Shown: piece after piece, positions 1 through 9,179 of the stretch
Numbering within the stretch: position 1 is the stretch's first letter
Layout of the letters: the number at the start of each line of letters is the position of its first letter
Assembly: GCF_003946245.1 (NCBI RefSeq)
Contig: NZ_RHNN01000003.1
Span: forward strand, 86,933 to 150,932
DNA: 64,000 nt
From: Levilactobacillus cerevisiae
GTDB taxonomy: Bacteria > Bacillota > Bacilli > Lactobacillales > Lactobacillaceae
Direction of reading: 5' to 3'
Notes under the pieces: generated by a model
The model's input: only the letters and a program-made list of their open reading frames with translations
The model's database searches: none
Told to the model about the DNA's origin: nothing
Made by a program: the position numbers and the translations under genes

Positions 1-267
1 ATCCGGGCGTTACGGGAACAGGCGCTGAGCGTTGAGGCGACGTCCTATGACGGTCTCTTGCGGCAGCTGCCTGATCTGGACGCGCACCAACGCAAGGTGA
101 TCAGCAAGCACATGAAGGGGGTCATTAACCAAATGATTAAGGATCCCATCAAAGAAATCAAAGAATTATCGGTAGATTCAACAGCTGATGCCGACATTAA
201 TTTCTTTTGCCGGATATTCGGACTACATAATCTAAGTGCGGGGGCGCAACACGTTCATGAAGAATAA
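1..267 (+). CDS. hemA: Glutamyl-tRNA reductase, C-terminal part (cut by window edge)
   Basis: The open frame is already running at base 1 and ends at TAA 265-267, so only about the last 88 residues are present. The piece is the helical C-terminal dimerisation region of glutamyl-tRNA reductase, with the family-typical HMKGVINQMIKDPIKEIKE helix. The enzyme reduces glutamyl-tRNA to glutamate-1-semialdehyde, the first committed step to tetrapyrroles. The tail ends in FCRIFGL. The call rests on this helix and on the directly following hemC, hemB and hemL, which supply the next steps. The stop overlaps the hemC start by 11 bases, indicating translational coupling. Confidence 0.85.
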   Translation: MRALREQALSVEATSYDGLLRQLPDLDAHQRKVISKHMKGVINQMIKDPIKEIKELSVDSTADADINFFCRIFGLHNLSAGAQHVHEE

Positions 268-1180
268 AATTATTATTGGCAGTCGACGCAGTCTGTTGGC
301 GATGACCCAAACGCAAATGGTGGCGGACGACTTGCACGCCAGATTTCCGCAGGTCACCTTTGAAATCAAGCAAATTGTCACCACGGGCGACGTGAACCTG
401 AAGGATAGCCTCCAGAAGATTGGCGGCAAGGGCGTCTTCGTGGAGGAACTGGAAAATGAATTGAAATCCGGCGAGATTGATTTTGCCGTCCACAGCCTCA
501 AGGACGTGATGCCCGTGCTGCCAGCCGGTCTGATGATTGGCTCGGTGCCGCAGCGAAATTCACCGTATGACTGTTTGATCAGTCGGCGGCCGATTAGTAG
601 TCTGGCGGACTTGCCACAGCATGCTCGCATTGGGACGAACAGCTCGCGGCGTCAGGGGCAACTGCTGCACCTGCGGCCGGATTTGGAAATTATCCCGACC
701 CGCGGCAACGTGGATACCCGGGTGAAGAAGCTGGATACTGAGAATTTGGACGCGGTAGTCTTGGCTGAGGCCGGGTTGAACCGCTTAGGCATTGATCTGA
801 CGGGCCGTTACCGCTGGTCGTTAAAGGACGTGCTCTTACCCGCCATGGGGCAGGGCGCCATGGCCATTGAGTGTCGCGAAGACGATGCCGACGTGCGGCA
901 GATTCTGGCGACGATTAACGATCCCCATACCGCAACTTGCGTGGGTATTGAGCGGGAGTATTTACGAGAAGTTGGGGGCACGTGTACCTTCCCCATCGGC
1001 GGCTTTGCGGTCGTTGACGGCGATCACGTGACCTTTGAAGGGTTGATTGCCTCGACGGATGGGCAGCATGTCTTACGCGAAACACAACGGGGACAGGTCA
1101 CCGACCACTTGGGCAAATTGGTTGCACAGCATCTATTGGCACAAGATAAATTTGGCATTATGAAAGGGAGTCAGAATTAA
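257..1180 (+). CDS. hemC: Hydroxymethylbilane synthase (porphobilinogen deaminase)
   Basis: This 307-residue protein polymerises four porphobilinogens into hydroxymethylbilane in the cytoplasm. The N-terminus [16 protein letters not shown] and the [16 protein letters not shown] segment are hallmark substrate-binding stretches. [14 protein letters not shown] is the domain-2 signature. Cys243 in [10 protein letters not shown] is the expected dipyrromethane cofactor attachment residue. A GTG seven codons upstream (236) is possible, but ATG 257 gives the usual family N-terminus. It lies in the hemA-C-B-L operon; lactobacilli use this route for uroporphyrinogen III towards cobalamin rather than for heme, which is an inference from cobU downstream. 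Confidence 0.95.
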   Translation: MKNKIIIGSRRSLLAMTQTQMVADDLHARFPQVTFEIKQIVTTGDVNLKDSLQKIGGKGVFVEELENELKSGEIDFAVHSLKDVMPVLPAGLMIGSVPQRNSPYDCLISRRPISSLADLPQHARIGTNSSRRQGQLLHLRPDLEIIPTRGNVDTRVKKLDTENLDAVVLAEAGLNRLGIDLTGRYRWSLKDVLLPAMGQGAMAIECREDDADVRQILATINDPHTATCVGIEREYLREVGGTCTFPIGGFAVVDGDHVTFEGLIASTDGQHVLRETQRGQVTDHLGKLVAQHLLAQDKFGIMKGSQN

Positions 1181-1182
1181 TT

Positions 1183-2151
1183 ATGGTTACATTTGATCGT
1201 CATCGTCGTTTACGGAGCAGCAAAGCTATGCGGGATTTGGTACGGGAGACCCATCTCAACAAGTCAGACCTGATCATGCCCGTCTTTATCGACGCTAACA
1301 TTACCGGCAAGCAAGAGATCAAGTCGATGCCCGGCGTCTACCAATTTGGGATGGACAGTATTTTAGATGAAATTAAAGACATCGTGGACCGTGGCATTCA
1401 AGCCATCATTCTGTTTGGCTTGCCAGATCACAAGGATGAGGTCGGCACGAGCGCCTGGGAAGAAAATGGCATCGTGCAAGAGGCGACCCGCAAGATTAAG
1501 GCGGCCTACCCGGACCTGATTGTCATTGCGGACACCTGCTTGTGTGAATACACTAGTACCGGCCACTGTGGCCTGGTCAAGGACGGTCGCGTGTTAAACG
1601 ACGAGTCCCTGGTGTACATCGTCAAGACGGCCGTGAGCCAAGTCGCTACGGGGGCCGATATCATTGCGCCATCGAACGCAATGGACGGCTACGTGGCAGC
1701 CATCCGTGCTGGGCTGGACGAGGCGGGCTTCCAGGAAACGCCAATCATGTCGTACGCGGTCAAGTACGCGTCCTCATTCTACGGGCCATTCCGGGATGCG
1801 GCCAACAGCGCGCCGGAATTTGGCGATCGCAAGGGCTATCAAATGGACCCGGCTAACCGCTTGGATGCAATGCGCGAAGTCGTCAGCGATGAAAAGGAAG
1901 GCGCCGACTTCGTCATGGTCAAGCCGTCACTGGCATTTCTCGATGTGATGCGCGAGATTCGCGACCACACCATTTTGCCACTGGTCGCCTACAACGTTTC
2001 CGGTGAGTACGCGATGGTCAAAGCCGCCGCGCAGAACGGCTGGATCGACGAGGATAAGATTGTGGACGAGATGTTGGTGGGCATGAAGCGTGCCGGCGCG
2101 GACCTGATCATTACCTATTTCGCCAAGGACGTTGCCGCCCGGTTAAACTAA
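1183..2151 (+). CDS. hemB: Delta-aminolevulinic acid dehydratase (porphobilinogen synthase)
   Basis: This 322-residue cytoplasmic enzyme condenses two 5-aminolevulinates into porphobilinogen. The cysteine-rich [14 protein letters not shown] loop is the zinc-binding active-site type. The two Schiff-base lysines are visible in [17 protein letters not shown] and [13 protein letters not shown]. Length is normal for the family. The start is ATG 1183, with AAAGGGAG about 12 bases upstream inside the end of hemC and only two bases after the hemC stop, so the genes are co-transcribed. Confidence 0.96.
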   Translation: MVTFDRHRRLRSSKAMRDLVRETHLNKSDLIMPVFIDANITGKQEIKSMPGVYQFGMDSILDEIKDIVDRGIQAIILFGLPDHKDEVGTSAWEENGIVQEATRKIKAAYPDLIVIADTCLCEYTSTGHCGLVKDGRVLNDESLVYIVKTAVSQVATGADIIAPSNAMDGYVAAIRAGLDEAGFQETPIMSYAVKYASSFYGPFRDAANSAPEFGDRKGYQMDPANRLDAMREVVSDEKEGADFVMVKPSLAFLDVMREIRDHTILPLVAYNVSGEYAMVKAAAQNGWIDEDKIVDEMLVGMKRAGADLIITYFAKDVAARLN

Positions 2152-2172
2152 GCTGAGAAGGAAGTTAATCTG

Positions 2173-3465
2173 ATGAATATTGAAAAATCACGCCGCGCCT
2201 TTGCCGAGGCCAGCAAAATCATGCCGGGTGGGGTCAACAGCCCCGTCCGTGCGTTCAAGAACGTTGGCGGGGATCCGCTGTTTATTAAAAAGGGAAAGGG
2301 CCAGTACATCACCGACATTGATGACAACACCTACATTGATTACGTGATGTCGTGGGGCCCACTGATTCTCGGCCATGCCGATGACCACGTGATTCACGCG
2401 CTACAAACGGCGGCCGAACGCGGTACCAGCTACGGCGCACCAACCGAACTAGAAACGCAACTGGCCGAACTCGTCCAAAAGATTGTGCCATCCATGGAAA
2501 TGATGCGGATGGTGTCGTCCGGGACCGAGGCCACGATGAGCGCCATTCGGTTGGCCCGGGGCTTCACCCACAGAGATAAAATTGTGAAATTTATTGGGAA
2601 CTACCACGGCCACAGTGACTCACTGCTGGTCGACGCTGGGTCGGGGATGGCCACCTTTGGCATCAACACGTCACCGGGGGTCCCTGCCGAGTTCGCGTAC
2701 GACACGTATACGGTGCCGTATAACGACGTGGCAGCCATCAGTGAGCTGTTTGCCAATCATGGGGATGAGATTGCCTGTATCATTGTGGAACCCGTAGCCG
2801 GCAACATGGGCGTCATTCCGGGGACACTTGAATTTCTAAAGACACTGCGGCAACTGACGACGGACAACGGGGCACTCTTGATCTTTGATGAAGTGATGTC
2901 TGGGTTCCGCGCAGGTTACCACGGTGTCCAAGGACTGACTGGCATTACGCCTGACCTGACGACGTTGGGTAAGGTCATTGGTGGCGGTCTGCCTGTCGGT
3001 TCCTTTGGTGGTCGGCAAGACATTATGGAACAGATTACGCCGTCCGGGCGGATTTACCATGCCGGGACGCTATCCGGGAATCCGTTGGCCATGACGGCGG
3101 GGATTACCACGATTGATCAGTTGGACCCCGAACAGTACGTGGCGATGGATCGTAAAGTGACGCGGCTGGTTGACGGTATCAAGGCCATGGCCGACAAGCA
3201 TCACGTGCCCGTTACCGTGCACCACGTAGGGACGATGTGGAGTTACTTCTTTAACGCGGGCCCGGTGAACAATTTCGCGGACGTGCAGCAGAGTGACGTG
3301 GCGTTCTTTGCCAAATTTTACTGGCAACTGTTGGCGCAAGGCATTTACACGGCGCCATCACAGTACGAAACGAATTTCTTATCGACCAAGCACACAGATT
3401 ATGACATTGACCGGACGATTGCGGGCTTCGACGCAGCGTTTGACGCGACCTTAGCTGAAGACTAA
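2173..3465 (+). CDS. hemL: Glutamate-1-semialdehyde 2,1-aminomutase
   Basis: This 430-residue PLP enzyme of the class III aminotransferase fold isomerises glutamate-1-semialdehyde to 5-aminolevulinate. It has the opening [12 protein letters not shown], the cofactor aspartate in [12 protein letters not shown] and the PLP lysine in [18 protein letters not shown]. The start ATG 2173 has AAGGAAG a suitable distance upstream. Gene order hemA-hemC-hemB-hemL places it in the C5 tetrapyrrole operon. It follows hemB by 21 bases. Confidence 0.96.
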   Translation: MNIEKSRRAFAEASKIMPGGVNSPVRAFKNVGGDPLFIKKGKGQYITDIDDNTYIDYVMSWGPLILGHADDHVIHALQTAAERGTSYGAPTELETQLAELVQKIVPSMEMMRMVSSGTEATMSAIRLARGFTHRDKIVKFIGNYHGHSDSLLVDAGSGMATFGINTSPGVPAEFAYDTYTVPYNDVAAISELFANHGDEIACIIVEPVAGNMGVIPGTLEFLKTLRQLTTDNGALLIFDEVMSGFRAGYHGVQGLTGITPDLTTLGKVIGGGLPVGSFGGRQDIMEQITPSGRIYHAGTLSGNPLAMTAGITTIDQLDPEQYVAMDRKVTRLVDGIKAMADKHHVPVTVHHVGTMWSYFFNAGPVNNFADVQQSDVAFFAKFYWQLLAQGIYTAPSQYETNFLSTKHTDYDIDRTIAGFDAAFDATLAED

Positions 3466-3486
3466 GCGGATGGAGGCGAGAACGTT

Positions 3487-4080
3487 ATGGGAAGGTTAAC
3501 ACTCATTACGGGCGGCGCCAAAAGCGGCAAGTCGGCGTTTGCTGAGAGCCAGTGTCCGGCAGATCAATCGGTCTGCTACGTGGCGACGGGGGTGGTCAAA
3601 CATCCTGATGCGGAAATGCAGCTGCGGATCAAACGCCATCAACAGCGGCGACCGGCACAGTGGGTGACGGCCGAACGCTATCGCCAGGTGGATGACCTGT
3701 TAGCGACCGATCCCTACCGTGATTATCTGGTGGACGACGCGACGATGCTGACGACGAATTTGTTTTATGATTTGGTGGCTGACCTCGCGACGGCACAGCA
3801 GGACCCGGATTTCGATCACGTGTTGGCGCAGGCCAGTCGTGAAGATTTGGCGCACATTCGCAAGCAAATTTTGGACGAATGGCAACGGATCATTCAGGTT
3901 GTGGCGACCCACGACATTCACGTGATCGTGGTGACCAACGAAGTGGGTTTAGGCATTGTGCCGGCGACGTTGCAGACGCGGTTGCTGCGCGATTTGTATG
4001 GCGAAGTGAATCAACGCTTAGCACGAGCAGCGACGGCGGTGACCTTCGTCGTGAGCGGGTTGCCACAGCGGCTCAAGTAG
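3487..4080 (+). CDS. cobU: Bifunctional adenosylcobinamide kinase/guanylyltransferase
   Basis: This 197-residue protein has the family's N-terminal P-loop GGAKSGKSAFAE. The RIKRHQQRRPAQWVTAE region follows, then the VTNEVGLGIVPAT segment typical of CobU/CobP. It phosphorylates adenosylcobinamide and transfers GMP to make the activated intermediate for nucleotide loop assembly. GGAGG lies just before ATG 3487. Its presence behind hemABCL indicates that the tetrapyrrole genes feed cobalamin synthesis. No cobS is seen here; if present it must lie outside the window. Confidence 0.93.
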   Translation: MGRLTLITGGAKSGKSAFAESQCPADQSVCYVATGVVKHPDAEMQLRIKRHQQRRPAQWVTAERYRQVDDLLATDPYRDYLVDDATMLTTNLFYDLVADLATAQQDPDFDHVLAQASREDLAHIRKQILDEWQRIIQVVATHDIHVIVVTNEVGLGIVPATLQTRLLRDLYGEVNQRLARAATAVTFVVSGLPQRLK

Positions 4081-4092
4081 GGAGGGATGGCG

Positions 4093-4791
4093 TTGGCATG
4101 GTTGTTAACGTATCCGCAGGAACGGGTCGCGCGACCGTTGCAGGAGCAATTGGCCGCGCACACAACGATTGTGTATGCCCCGCTGCGAGAGTTGGTGCCA
4201 ACAGAGCTAACGGCGGCGCAACGAACACAGATTGCGGCGAGCACGGCGTTGGTGCTGACCAGTCACTTTGGGGTCACCACGTATTTAGCAAAATGGGCCC
4301 GCGTAAATACGACCGCGACGATCTACGTGCTGAGCACCAAGATGGCCGAGATGTTGCGGGCGGTGCCCAATCCAATAGTCGTGGCGGCAACGGAGAGTCA
4401 ACGGGGGTTGATTGCGCCGCTCAGTCACTTGCCAGCGACGGCTAGACTGACGTGGTTGTTGGGCGATCACGCCCAGCGCCTGCCAGAATTGCGGCTGGGA
4501 ATACCAGTGGTAATCTACCGCAATCGGTGGTCCCCGGCGGATGAAGCGGCGATTGTGAAGCGACTGCGACCGGAGACGTTTGACAAGGTGCTGGTGACCA
4601 GTCCAAGTAATTGGCAACGGCTACGTACGTTGCAAGCACAATTGCCGGCGGCGGGCTGGCAGCAAGCGACGTACTACGTGCTGGGTGACACCACGGCGGC
4701 AGCGTTGCGAGCGGACGGCATTTCGGCAGTGAAACCACGGACGAAGCAAGACGTCTTGGCGCAGGTGATTGCGGAGATGTGTGGGTATTAG
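4093..4791 (+). CDS. hemD: Uroporphyrinogen-III synthase
   Basis: About 232 residues with the loosely conserved two-domain HemD pattern: LLTYPQERVARPLQEQL at the start, LVLTSHFGVTTYL in the middle and VLVTSPSNWQRLRTL in the second half. It cyclises hydroxymethylbilane to uroporphyrinogen III, the branch point to cobalamin. Start choice: ATG 4087 directly abuts GGAGGG (4081-4086), which leaves no spacing, whereas TTG 4093 sits six bases downstream of it, so TTG 4093 is preferred. It is the last gene of the operon and a perfect hairpin follows at 4811. Confidence 0.85.
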   Translation: MAWLLTYPQERVARPLQEQLAAHTTIVYAPLRELVPTELTAAQRTQIAASTALVLTSHFGVTTYLAKWARVNTTATIYVLSTKMAEMLRAVPNPIVVAATESQRGLIAPLSHLPATARLTWLLGDHAQRLPELRLGIPVVIYRNRWSPADEAAIVKRLRPETFDKVLVTSPSNWQRLRTLQAQLPAAGWQQATYYVLGDTTAAALRADGISAVKPRTKQDVLAQVIAEMCGY

Positions 4792-4810
4792 CAGTATATT
4801 TGGACGACAT

Positions 4811-4842
4811 AAAGGGCCTGGGACAGATGCCCCAGGCCCTTT
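4811..4842 (+). terminator. Hairpin terminator after hemD
   Basis: The 12-bp arms AAAGGGCCTGGG and CCCAGGCCCTTT are exact complements around an 8-base loop, 20 bases after the hemD stop. The T-run is short, so termination strength is uncertain. Confidence 0.6.
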
Positions 4843-4899
4843 ACGATATATGATTGTTTAAGTTGGATATAAGACTTGTTTAAGTAGGCCGGCTTACCG

Positions 4900-5104
4900 T
4901 TCGCCAAATTTTAGGCTGGAACGCTGTGGGTAAGAGTGTGGCAGATGGCGGTTAGCTGGTGAGCATTAACGGTGATAACCGAATAATCCTGGGCTTGGAT
5001 TGTTTGGTTATCAGTGTTAAGCGGAGCCAGTTGCCATCTGACACACGTTTCGACAATGAAAAGTTGGCGAACCAAATCCCACGGCTGAGCCTAAATTTGG
5101 CGAA
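4900..5104 (+). repeat. Structured repeat family A, copy A1
   Basis: The closing stem TTCGCCAAATTTTAGGCT (4900-4917) pairs with AGCCTAAATTTGGCGAA (5088-5104). It is followed inward by the family-conserved loop GGAAC and by GCTGTGGG pairing with CCCACGGC. The interior differs from other copies: CAGATGGC pairs with GCCATCTG, enclosing a further ATAACC/GGTTAT hairpin. Flanking GTAGGC (4884) and GCCTAC (5111 region) can extend the base. Not recognised as a named family; see the findings. Confidence 0.75.
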
Positions 5105-5205
5105 CGCACGCCTACGTTGTTGCAATGCCGCTAAACGACAAATGTCGAATGGTAAATGTAGCGTGGCAGAGATGGACACCGACAAAATGGTAAAATACCA
5201 TGCTA

Positions 5206-5391
5206 GCCGGAGGAGGCTGGAGGTGGAGGTAGCTGTGACAACGGCGTTAGCTGAGTGATTTACTCAGGTTACGCCGTGGGACGAGTTTGGAGACTGATGG
5301 TTTTTATCAGTCTTCAAACCGAGCCGGAGGACCGTTCCTTAGGCCGCAGGCGGTCCCCATAGCAACCGGAACCTCCAGCAGCCGCAGGCGA
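5206..5391 (+). repeat. Structured repeat family B, copy B1
   Basis: Closing stem GCTGGAGGT (5216) pairs with ACCTCCAGC (5371). Inside are three hairpins: ACGGCGT/ACGCCGT with an inner CTGAGT/ACTCAG, GTTTGGAGACTGAT/ATCAGTCTTCAAAC, and GGACCG/CGGTCC. It lies about 100 bases after A1 in the same intergenic gap (4792-5405), which holds no credible gene. Confidence 0.7.
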
Positions 5392-5405
5392 ATGGTTAGG
5401 TAGGA

Positions 5406-6461
5406 TTAGTAAATGTTGTCGGTGTAGATCCACTGGACCACGGAGCAGGTGTCGGCCAGAATTTCGCTGGCCGGCGTTGGTGGCTGCACGCAGTCGACCA
5501 GGTAGATCCAACCACTTTGGTGCGGCAGATTCATCAGGTTGCCGATGGCGCCGATGAACGGATAGCCGTTGGCCAGCTGGGTCATGAATTTAATCTGATG
5601 GTCGTCGAAAAATTGCTTGGTGATGTCATAGATTGTGGCATGGGGATCACAAGTGGCAGGCCGGGGGACCGTGTAAACCTGTTGCACGCCGCTCTTTTCT
5701 TTACGATAAGTGGACGGCGTGACCTGCGTGATCCGCTTGAAAGCGCGGGTAAAGTAACTGGTTTGTGAAAAGCCAAGATTGCTGGCAATCTGCTGAACAT
5801 CGGCGTCTGTCAGGCAGAGTTCTGCCTGGGCTTGCGCAATTTTCCGATACAGAACGTAGTCACCGAAGTTCACGTGGAGGGTCTGCTTAAAGCGCCGGCT
5901 GAGGTAGGAGCTGGATAGATAGACCTGATTGGCTGCCTGATCGAGTGAAATGGGCTCGTCTAAGTGTTCGCCGACAAAATTGATGGTCTGGGTGATGATG
6001 TCTTTGGTTGGTGAGGGACGGGAAACAGCCGGGGCGACGGGCGTCGTGAGCGTATCGGGAAAATAGTGATGGCTCACCTGGGTCAACAGTTGCGTCAGGG
6101 AAAGTGTTTGGTTGGGTGGTAGAGACGCCCAGACGGACACGCTAGCCGCGGTGGGGAGGGCCTGGGTCATCGTTTGCTCAAGGTAACTCCGGCAAAGGTC
6201 TAGGCGTGCGGCCGTGACGTGGGTGGTGTCACAAATGGCAAACCCGAATAGGTGATAGTTTAGTGCAGCTGGGAATAGTGTGACTTGTTTGAATTTGATA
6301 TCTGTAATGGCTTCTTGGAAGGATGAATAAATCGTTTGATCCTTAATAAGGGTGCCATCCAGGCTGAAGAAAGCCGTTGGAATTTGTGTTAATTTAACAA
6401 ATCCATCAATGGCAATGGCGATATCGCTGAGATTTTCGCGTTTAAAAAGTGGCGTTAACAT
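5406..6461 (-). CDS. AraC-family transcriptional regulator, PocR-like
   Basis: This 351-residue protein has three parts. An N-terminal sensory region (about 1-130) contains IPTAFFSLDGTLIKDQTIYSSFQ. An AraC/XylS double helix-turn-helix at about 165-260 reads ISLDQAANQVYLSSSYLSRRFK, then IASNLGFSQTSYFTRAFKRITQVTPSTYR. A C-terminal extension of about 90 residues follows. The sensory domain plus AraC HTH next to cobalamin genes resembles PocR, the propanediol/cobalamin regulator; that is inference from layout and location. GGAGG precedes the start on the minus strand. It runs convergently towards the hem-cob operon, with repeats A1 and B1 between. Confidence 0.8.
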   Translation of the reverse strand: MLTPLFKRENLSDIAIAIDGFVKLTQIPTAFFSLDGTLIKDQTIYSSFQEAITDIKFKQVTLFPAALNYHLFGFAICDTTHVTAARLDLCRSYLEQTMTQALPTAASVSVWASLPPNQTLSLTQLLTQVSHHYFPDTLTTPVAPAVSRPSPTKDIITQTINFVGEHLDEPISLDQAANQVYLSSSYLSRRFKQTLHVNFGDYVLYRKIAQAQAELCLTDADVQQIASNLGFSQTSYFTRAFKRITQVTPSTYRKEKSGVQQVYTVPRPATCDPHATIYDITKQFFDDHQIKFMTQLANGYPFIGAIGNLMNLPHQSGWIYLVDCVQPPTPASEILADTCSVVQWIYTDNIY

Positions 6462-6574
6462 TGGTGCCTCCGATCGTGATAATCCCTAAGTAGATTATAC
6501 ATCCTAGCATAACATGGATTTTGGCTGAGTTATATTCCCAATTTAATATAGGAGTCGAACGTAGAGGTGAGTAC

Positions 6575-7201
6575 ATGACAACGTTTTACGTCGTTCGTCA
6601 CGGCCAAACGTGGGCGAACCAAGCAGGAAAAAAACAGGGAATTCTGGATACGGCGGAAACTATGCTGACACCACAGGGAATGTTGCAGGCGCGGCAGTTG
6701 CGTGCAGCTTTTCCAGTGGCGGAGATGGCTGGAATTATTTGTAGTCCGTTGCAACGAGCACGTCAAACAGCCAAAATTTTAAATGAATTCGCCCAGTGTC
6801 CAGTAGAAATTTCACCGGAGATTGTGGAACTTTCATACGGGGCATGGAATGGCTGTATGACGCGTGATTTGATGGCAAGGTATCCGGCGGCCTTTGACGC
6901 CAGAACGCAAGAGGTGACGGCGACATACACGCACACGGTGGCCGGAGAAAGCATGGCGGCTGTCCGCCAACGCATTCAACACTTTGTCAGGGAGACTGTG
7001 ACGGCTAGGCCAAACGACAAGCTGTTAATTGTGGGCCACGGTTGGACGGTTAAAATGCTGCTATTGTTGGCATTGAACGGCGATAACGGCGCAGGGATGG
7101 TCGACCCGGTGAACGCGAGTGTGACGCGAATTGAGGTGGACCCGGCGACGTTGCGGTGTTATTTGGATTATTATAACCGGGGGTTGGAGACGGAGTTCTA
7201 A
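6575..7201 (+). CDS. cobC: Histidine phosphatase family protein, likely alpha-ribazole phosphatase
   Basis: This 208-residue protein of the phosphoglycerate mutase-like fold has the catalytic motif VVRHGQTWANQ at its N-terminus and the second histidine in LIVGHGWTVKMLL. A conserved ICSPLQRARQTAKIL segment lies between them. It sits beside the cobalamin cluster, so the CobC role (removing phosphate from alpha-ribazole phosphate in lower-ligand assembly) is the favoured inference; a general sugar phosphatase is the alternative. ATG 6575 has AGAGGTG upstream and is preferred over a start at 6521 that lacks a ribosome site. Confidence 0.8.
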   Translation: MTTFYVVRHGQTWANQAGKKQGILDTAETMLTPQGMLQARQLRAAFPVAEMAGIICSPLQRARQTAKILNEFAQCPVEISPEIVELSYGAWNGCMTRDLMARYPAAFDARTQEVTATYTHTVAGESMAAVRQRIQHFVRETVTARPNDKLLIVGHGWTVKMLLLLALNGDNGAGMVDPVNASVTRIEVDPATLRCYLDYYNRGLETEF

Positions 7202-7228
7202 GGGCCGATAGTTAATTTTAGGCGGGTT

Positions 7229-7274
7229 AAAAGGACAGGCACCATTACCAAGTGGTATGGCATCTGTCCTTTTT
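7229..7274 (+). terminator. Intrinsic terminator after the CobC-like gene
   Basis: AAAAGGACAG and CTGTCCTTTTT pair, with an inner ACCATTACC/GGTATGG stem, followed by T-rich sequence. It can serve both this gene and the convergent IclR gene. Confidence 0.8.
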
Positions 7275-7351
7275 GATTCGAACGTAGTCGACTGCGAATC
7301 CCAGACATAAGGAAGTAAATAGATTTTTTCCTTTGTGTGTTGGCGAATCCA

Positions 7352-8110
7352 TTATAGAAATTTGAGGATATCCTTTTGAGCCCGCTTGGCAAAGTTAATA
7401 AAGGAACCTTGTCTGTCAATTGACATGCGGTACTTTGGCGTTGTAATTGAGAAGGCGCCGTATAGGCGATTGTTTTTCTTCAATGAAAACCCAATGCAGT
7501 AGACGTCTGGTTCATTTTCCTCATTATCAATCGAGTAACCGCGTTCGCGAACTAGGGCAAGGTCTTCTTTCAACTTCTCTTGATCCGTAATTGTGTTCGG
7601 ACCAACTTGTTTTAAGGGACCAACGTGGGAAAAGTAATCATTTAGTTCCTGAGCATCGAGGGTGGCTAACATCGCCTTGCCCATTGAGGAGGAGTAAAGA
7701 TTCATCTGGCCACCAATTTGAGACTTCAAATTGACACTCTGTGTACTTTCATATTTTTCTATTAGGGAGACACGATGATTGGCGATGACTCCAAGGTTGA
7801 TGGTTTCAGAAGTTTCGTCCCTTAATTTTGAAAGCGGAATTTTAGTCATTGCACGAATATCAAAACTGGCGGCAACCCTTTGTCCATAACGAAAGAGTTC
7901 CATTCCTAATTTGTAACTTTTATCGTCCTCAGTCCGACTCACCAGGCCTAAAACATCAAGCGTCGTCAATATTTTGGATGCTGTTGAGCTAGTCATATTT
8001 GTGCCATCGCTTATTTCTTTTAACGTCGGATTAGAGTCTGTTTGGGCAATGAAGTCCATAATTTCCTTTGCACGTACTAAAACCGTGCCATATAATTTAT
8101 CAGCTGACAT
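7352..8110 (-). CDS. IclR-family transcriptional regulator (KdgR-like)
   Basis: This 252-residue protein has a winged HTH at the N-terminus (PTLKEISDGTNMTSSTASKILTTL) and the IclR effector domain from about residue 80. The family's DNA-binding and GAF-like parts are complete. ATG 8110 with GGGGTG seven bases upstream is chosen; the 22 extra residues possible upstream lack a ribosome site. Its position next to kduI, kduD, kdgT, kdgK and kdgA suggests that it controls 2-keto-3-deoxygluconate use, like KdgR; this is inferred from context. Confidence 0.88.
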   Translation of the reverse strand: MSADKLYGTVLVRAKEIMDFIAQTDSNPTLKEISDGTNMTSSTASKILTTLDVLGLVSRTEDDKSYKLGMELFRYGQRVAASFDIRAMTKIPLSKLRDETSETINLGVIANHRVSLIEKYESTQSVNLKSQIGGQMNLYSSSMGKAMLATLDAQELNDYFSHVGPLKQVGPNTITDQEKLKEDLALVRERGYSIDNEENEPDVYCIGFSLKKNNRLYGAFSITTPKYRMSIDRQGSFINFAKRAQKDILKFL

Positions 8111-8233
8111 TCTTTTCACCCCGTTAGCATCTCTACAAGCAGATGCCACTTTTGAATTCATAATACCTAATTTCAAGATAAATGTAAATGAATGTTAACT
8201 ATTATCGCGTCGGGCATTTGAAAATAAAAACCA

Positions 8234-8268
8234 AAAAGGCCAAAAATTAACTGAATTTTTGGCCTTTT
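8234..8268 (-). terminator. Minus-strand terminator of the isomerase gene
   Basis: The 15-bp arms AAAAGGCCAAAAATT and AATTTTTGGCCTTTT are exact complements around AACTG. The minus strand then runs into a T-rich tract. It lies 32 bases past the stop of the 8300-9040 gene. Confidence 0.85.
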
Positions 8269-8299
8269 AAATGATTATTAAAGAGTTGATAATTAGGCT

Positions 8300-9040
8300 T
8301 TAATTATTAATAAGTAAATCAATCCCGTGATTAATTTCATCGTCACTTGCTGGGTATTCTAAGGCAACTGGTAAATTTTTGGGTAAAATTTCCAGAGCCG
8401 AATGCCAATCAATTACACCAGTATCCAAAGAGACAACCTGTGGTTTTTTGCCACCTAAAACATCATTTTTCACATGAATGTAGCGTGTATATGGGCTGAG
8501 AGATTTTGCGGCGTCGAGTTCATTCTCATTAACGAAGCGCCAGTTGCCAAGATCAAAAACAAACTTAATGTCGAGATCACTGTCCTTAGCGGCATTCAAG
8601 AATTTCAGAATGTTTTTGGTACTCCCGTTAGCAATTGATTGATCATTTTCAACATTGAATTCAATGTCAGATTCTGCGTACTCACGGAGTGCTGAATGCA
8701 AGTCACCACTGAATTTGTCAAAACCACCAATGTTCATTTTGAGTGAACTAACACCCATAGATTTTGCCTCGGCAAAGTATGTAGATAGTTCCGGATTCAG
8801 ATCGCCATTATCTGTGAAAATGGTTTCTGGCACACTGTAGAACAGTTTTAATTGGTGTTCAGAAACAAAATTCTTGATGTCATTAGCTTCTTTTGCTGGG
8901 TCGTCAAAGAACTCTCGCCGAACCTCAGCCTGTTGAATACCAAAATTAACAACCCGCTTCAGCATGTTGAGTTGTGATTCACCGTTATCGTGTTGCTGAT
9001 TGAAAACCAATGTGTTTAATACAATGTTTTTCTTGTCCAT
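8300..9040 (-). CDS. Sugar phosphate isomerase/epimerase (xylose isomerase-like TIM barrel)
   Basis: This 246-residue protein has the AP-endonuclease-2/xylose-isomerase-like barrel pattern: AEVRREFF early, IEFNVENDQ, IKFVFDLGNWRF, TRYIHVKN, and the final PVALEYP strand. Acidic and histidine residues at strand ends would bind a divalent metal. The substrate is unknown; proximity to the kdu/kdg genes points to a uronate-derived sugar. GGAGG precedes ATG 9040, and a consensus cre site lies 38 bases further upstream, suggesting CcpA control. Confidence 0.75.
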   Translation of the reverse strand: MDKKNIVLNTLVFNQQHDNGESQLNMLKRVVNFGIQQAEVRREFFDDPAKEANDIKNFVSEHQLKLFYSVPETIFTDNGDLNPELSTYFAEAKSMGVSSLKMNIGGFDKFSGDLHSALREYAESDIEFNVENDQSIANGSTKNILKFLNAAKDSDLDIKFVFDLGNWRFVNENELDAAKSLSPYTRYIHVKNDVLGGKKPQVVSLDTGVIDWHSALEILPKNLPVALEYPASDDEINHGIDLLINN

Positions 9041-9077
9041 GATAGGGCCTCCAAATTTATTATTAAAGCATGCCTAT

Positions 9078-9092
9078 AGTAATCGCTTACAA
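9078..9092 (-). promoter_or_regulatory. cre (CcpA) site upstream of the isomerase gene
   Basis: On the minus strand TTGTAAGCGATTACT fits the catabolite-responsive element pattern WTGNAANCGNWNNCW at every position. It lies just upstream of the isomerase start. Confidence 0.7.
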
Positions 9093-9108
9093 AACAATAT
9101 GTCAAATA

Positions 9109-9168
9109 AAAAAATACTGATTAATAATCAGATTCCTGCTAGAATCGTGATTAAATCAGTATTTTTTG
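9109..9168 (-). terminator. Minus-strand terminator of the 91-residue hypothetical gene
   Basis: AAAAATACTGAT pairs with ATCAGTATTTTTT around an inner GATTC/GAATC hairpin. It begins just after the stop at 9180 and has a T-run on the minus strand. Confidence 0.75.
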
Positions 9169-9179
9169 ACTCGAGAAAA

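Noticed and set aside
4900..5400. Repeats A and B as ordinary MITEs
   Set aside because: MITE copies should share terminal repeat sequence. Here the closing stems differ between copies while remaining self-complementary. Not fully excluded, so kept as an alternative in the check for family A.
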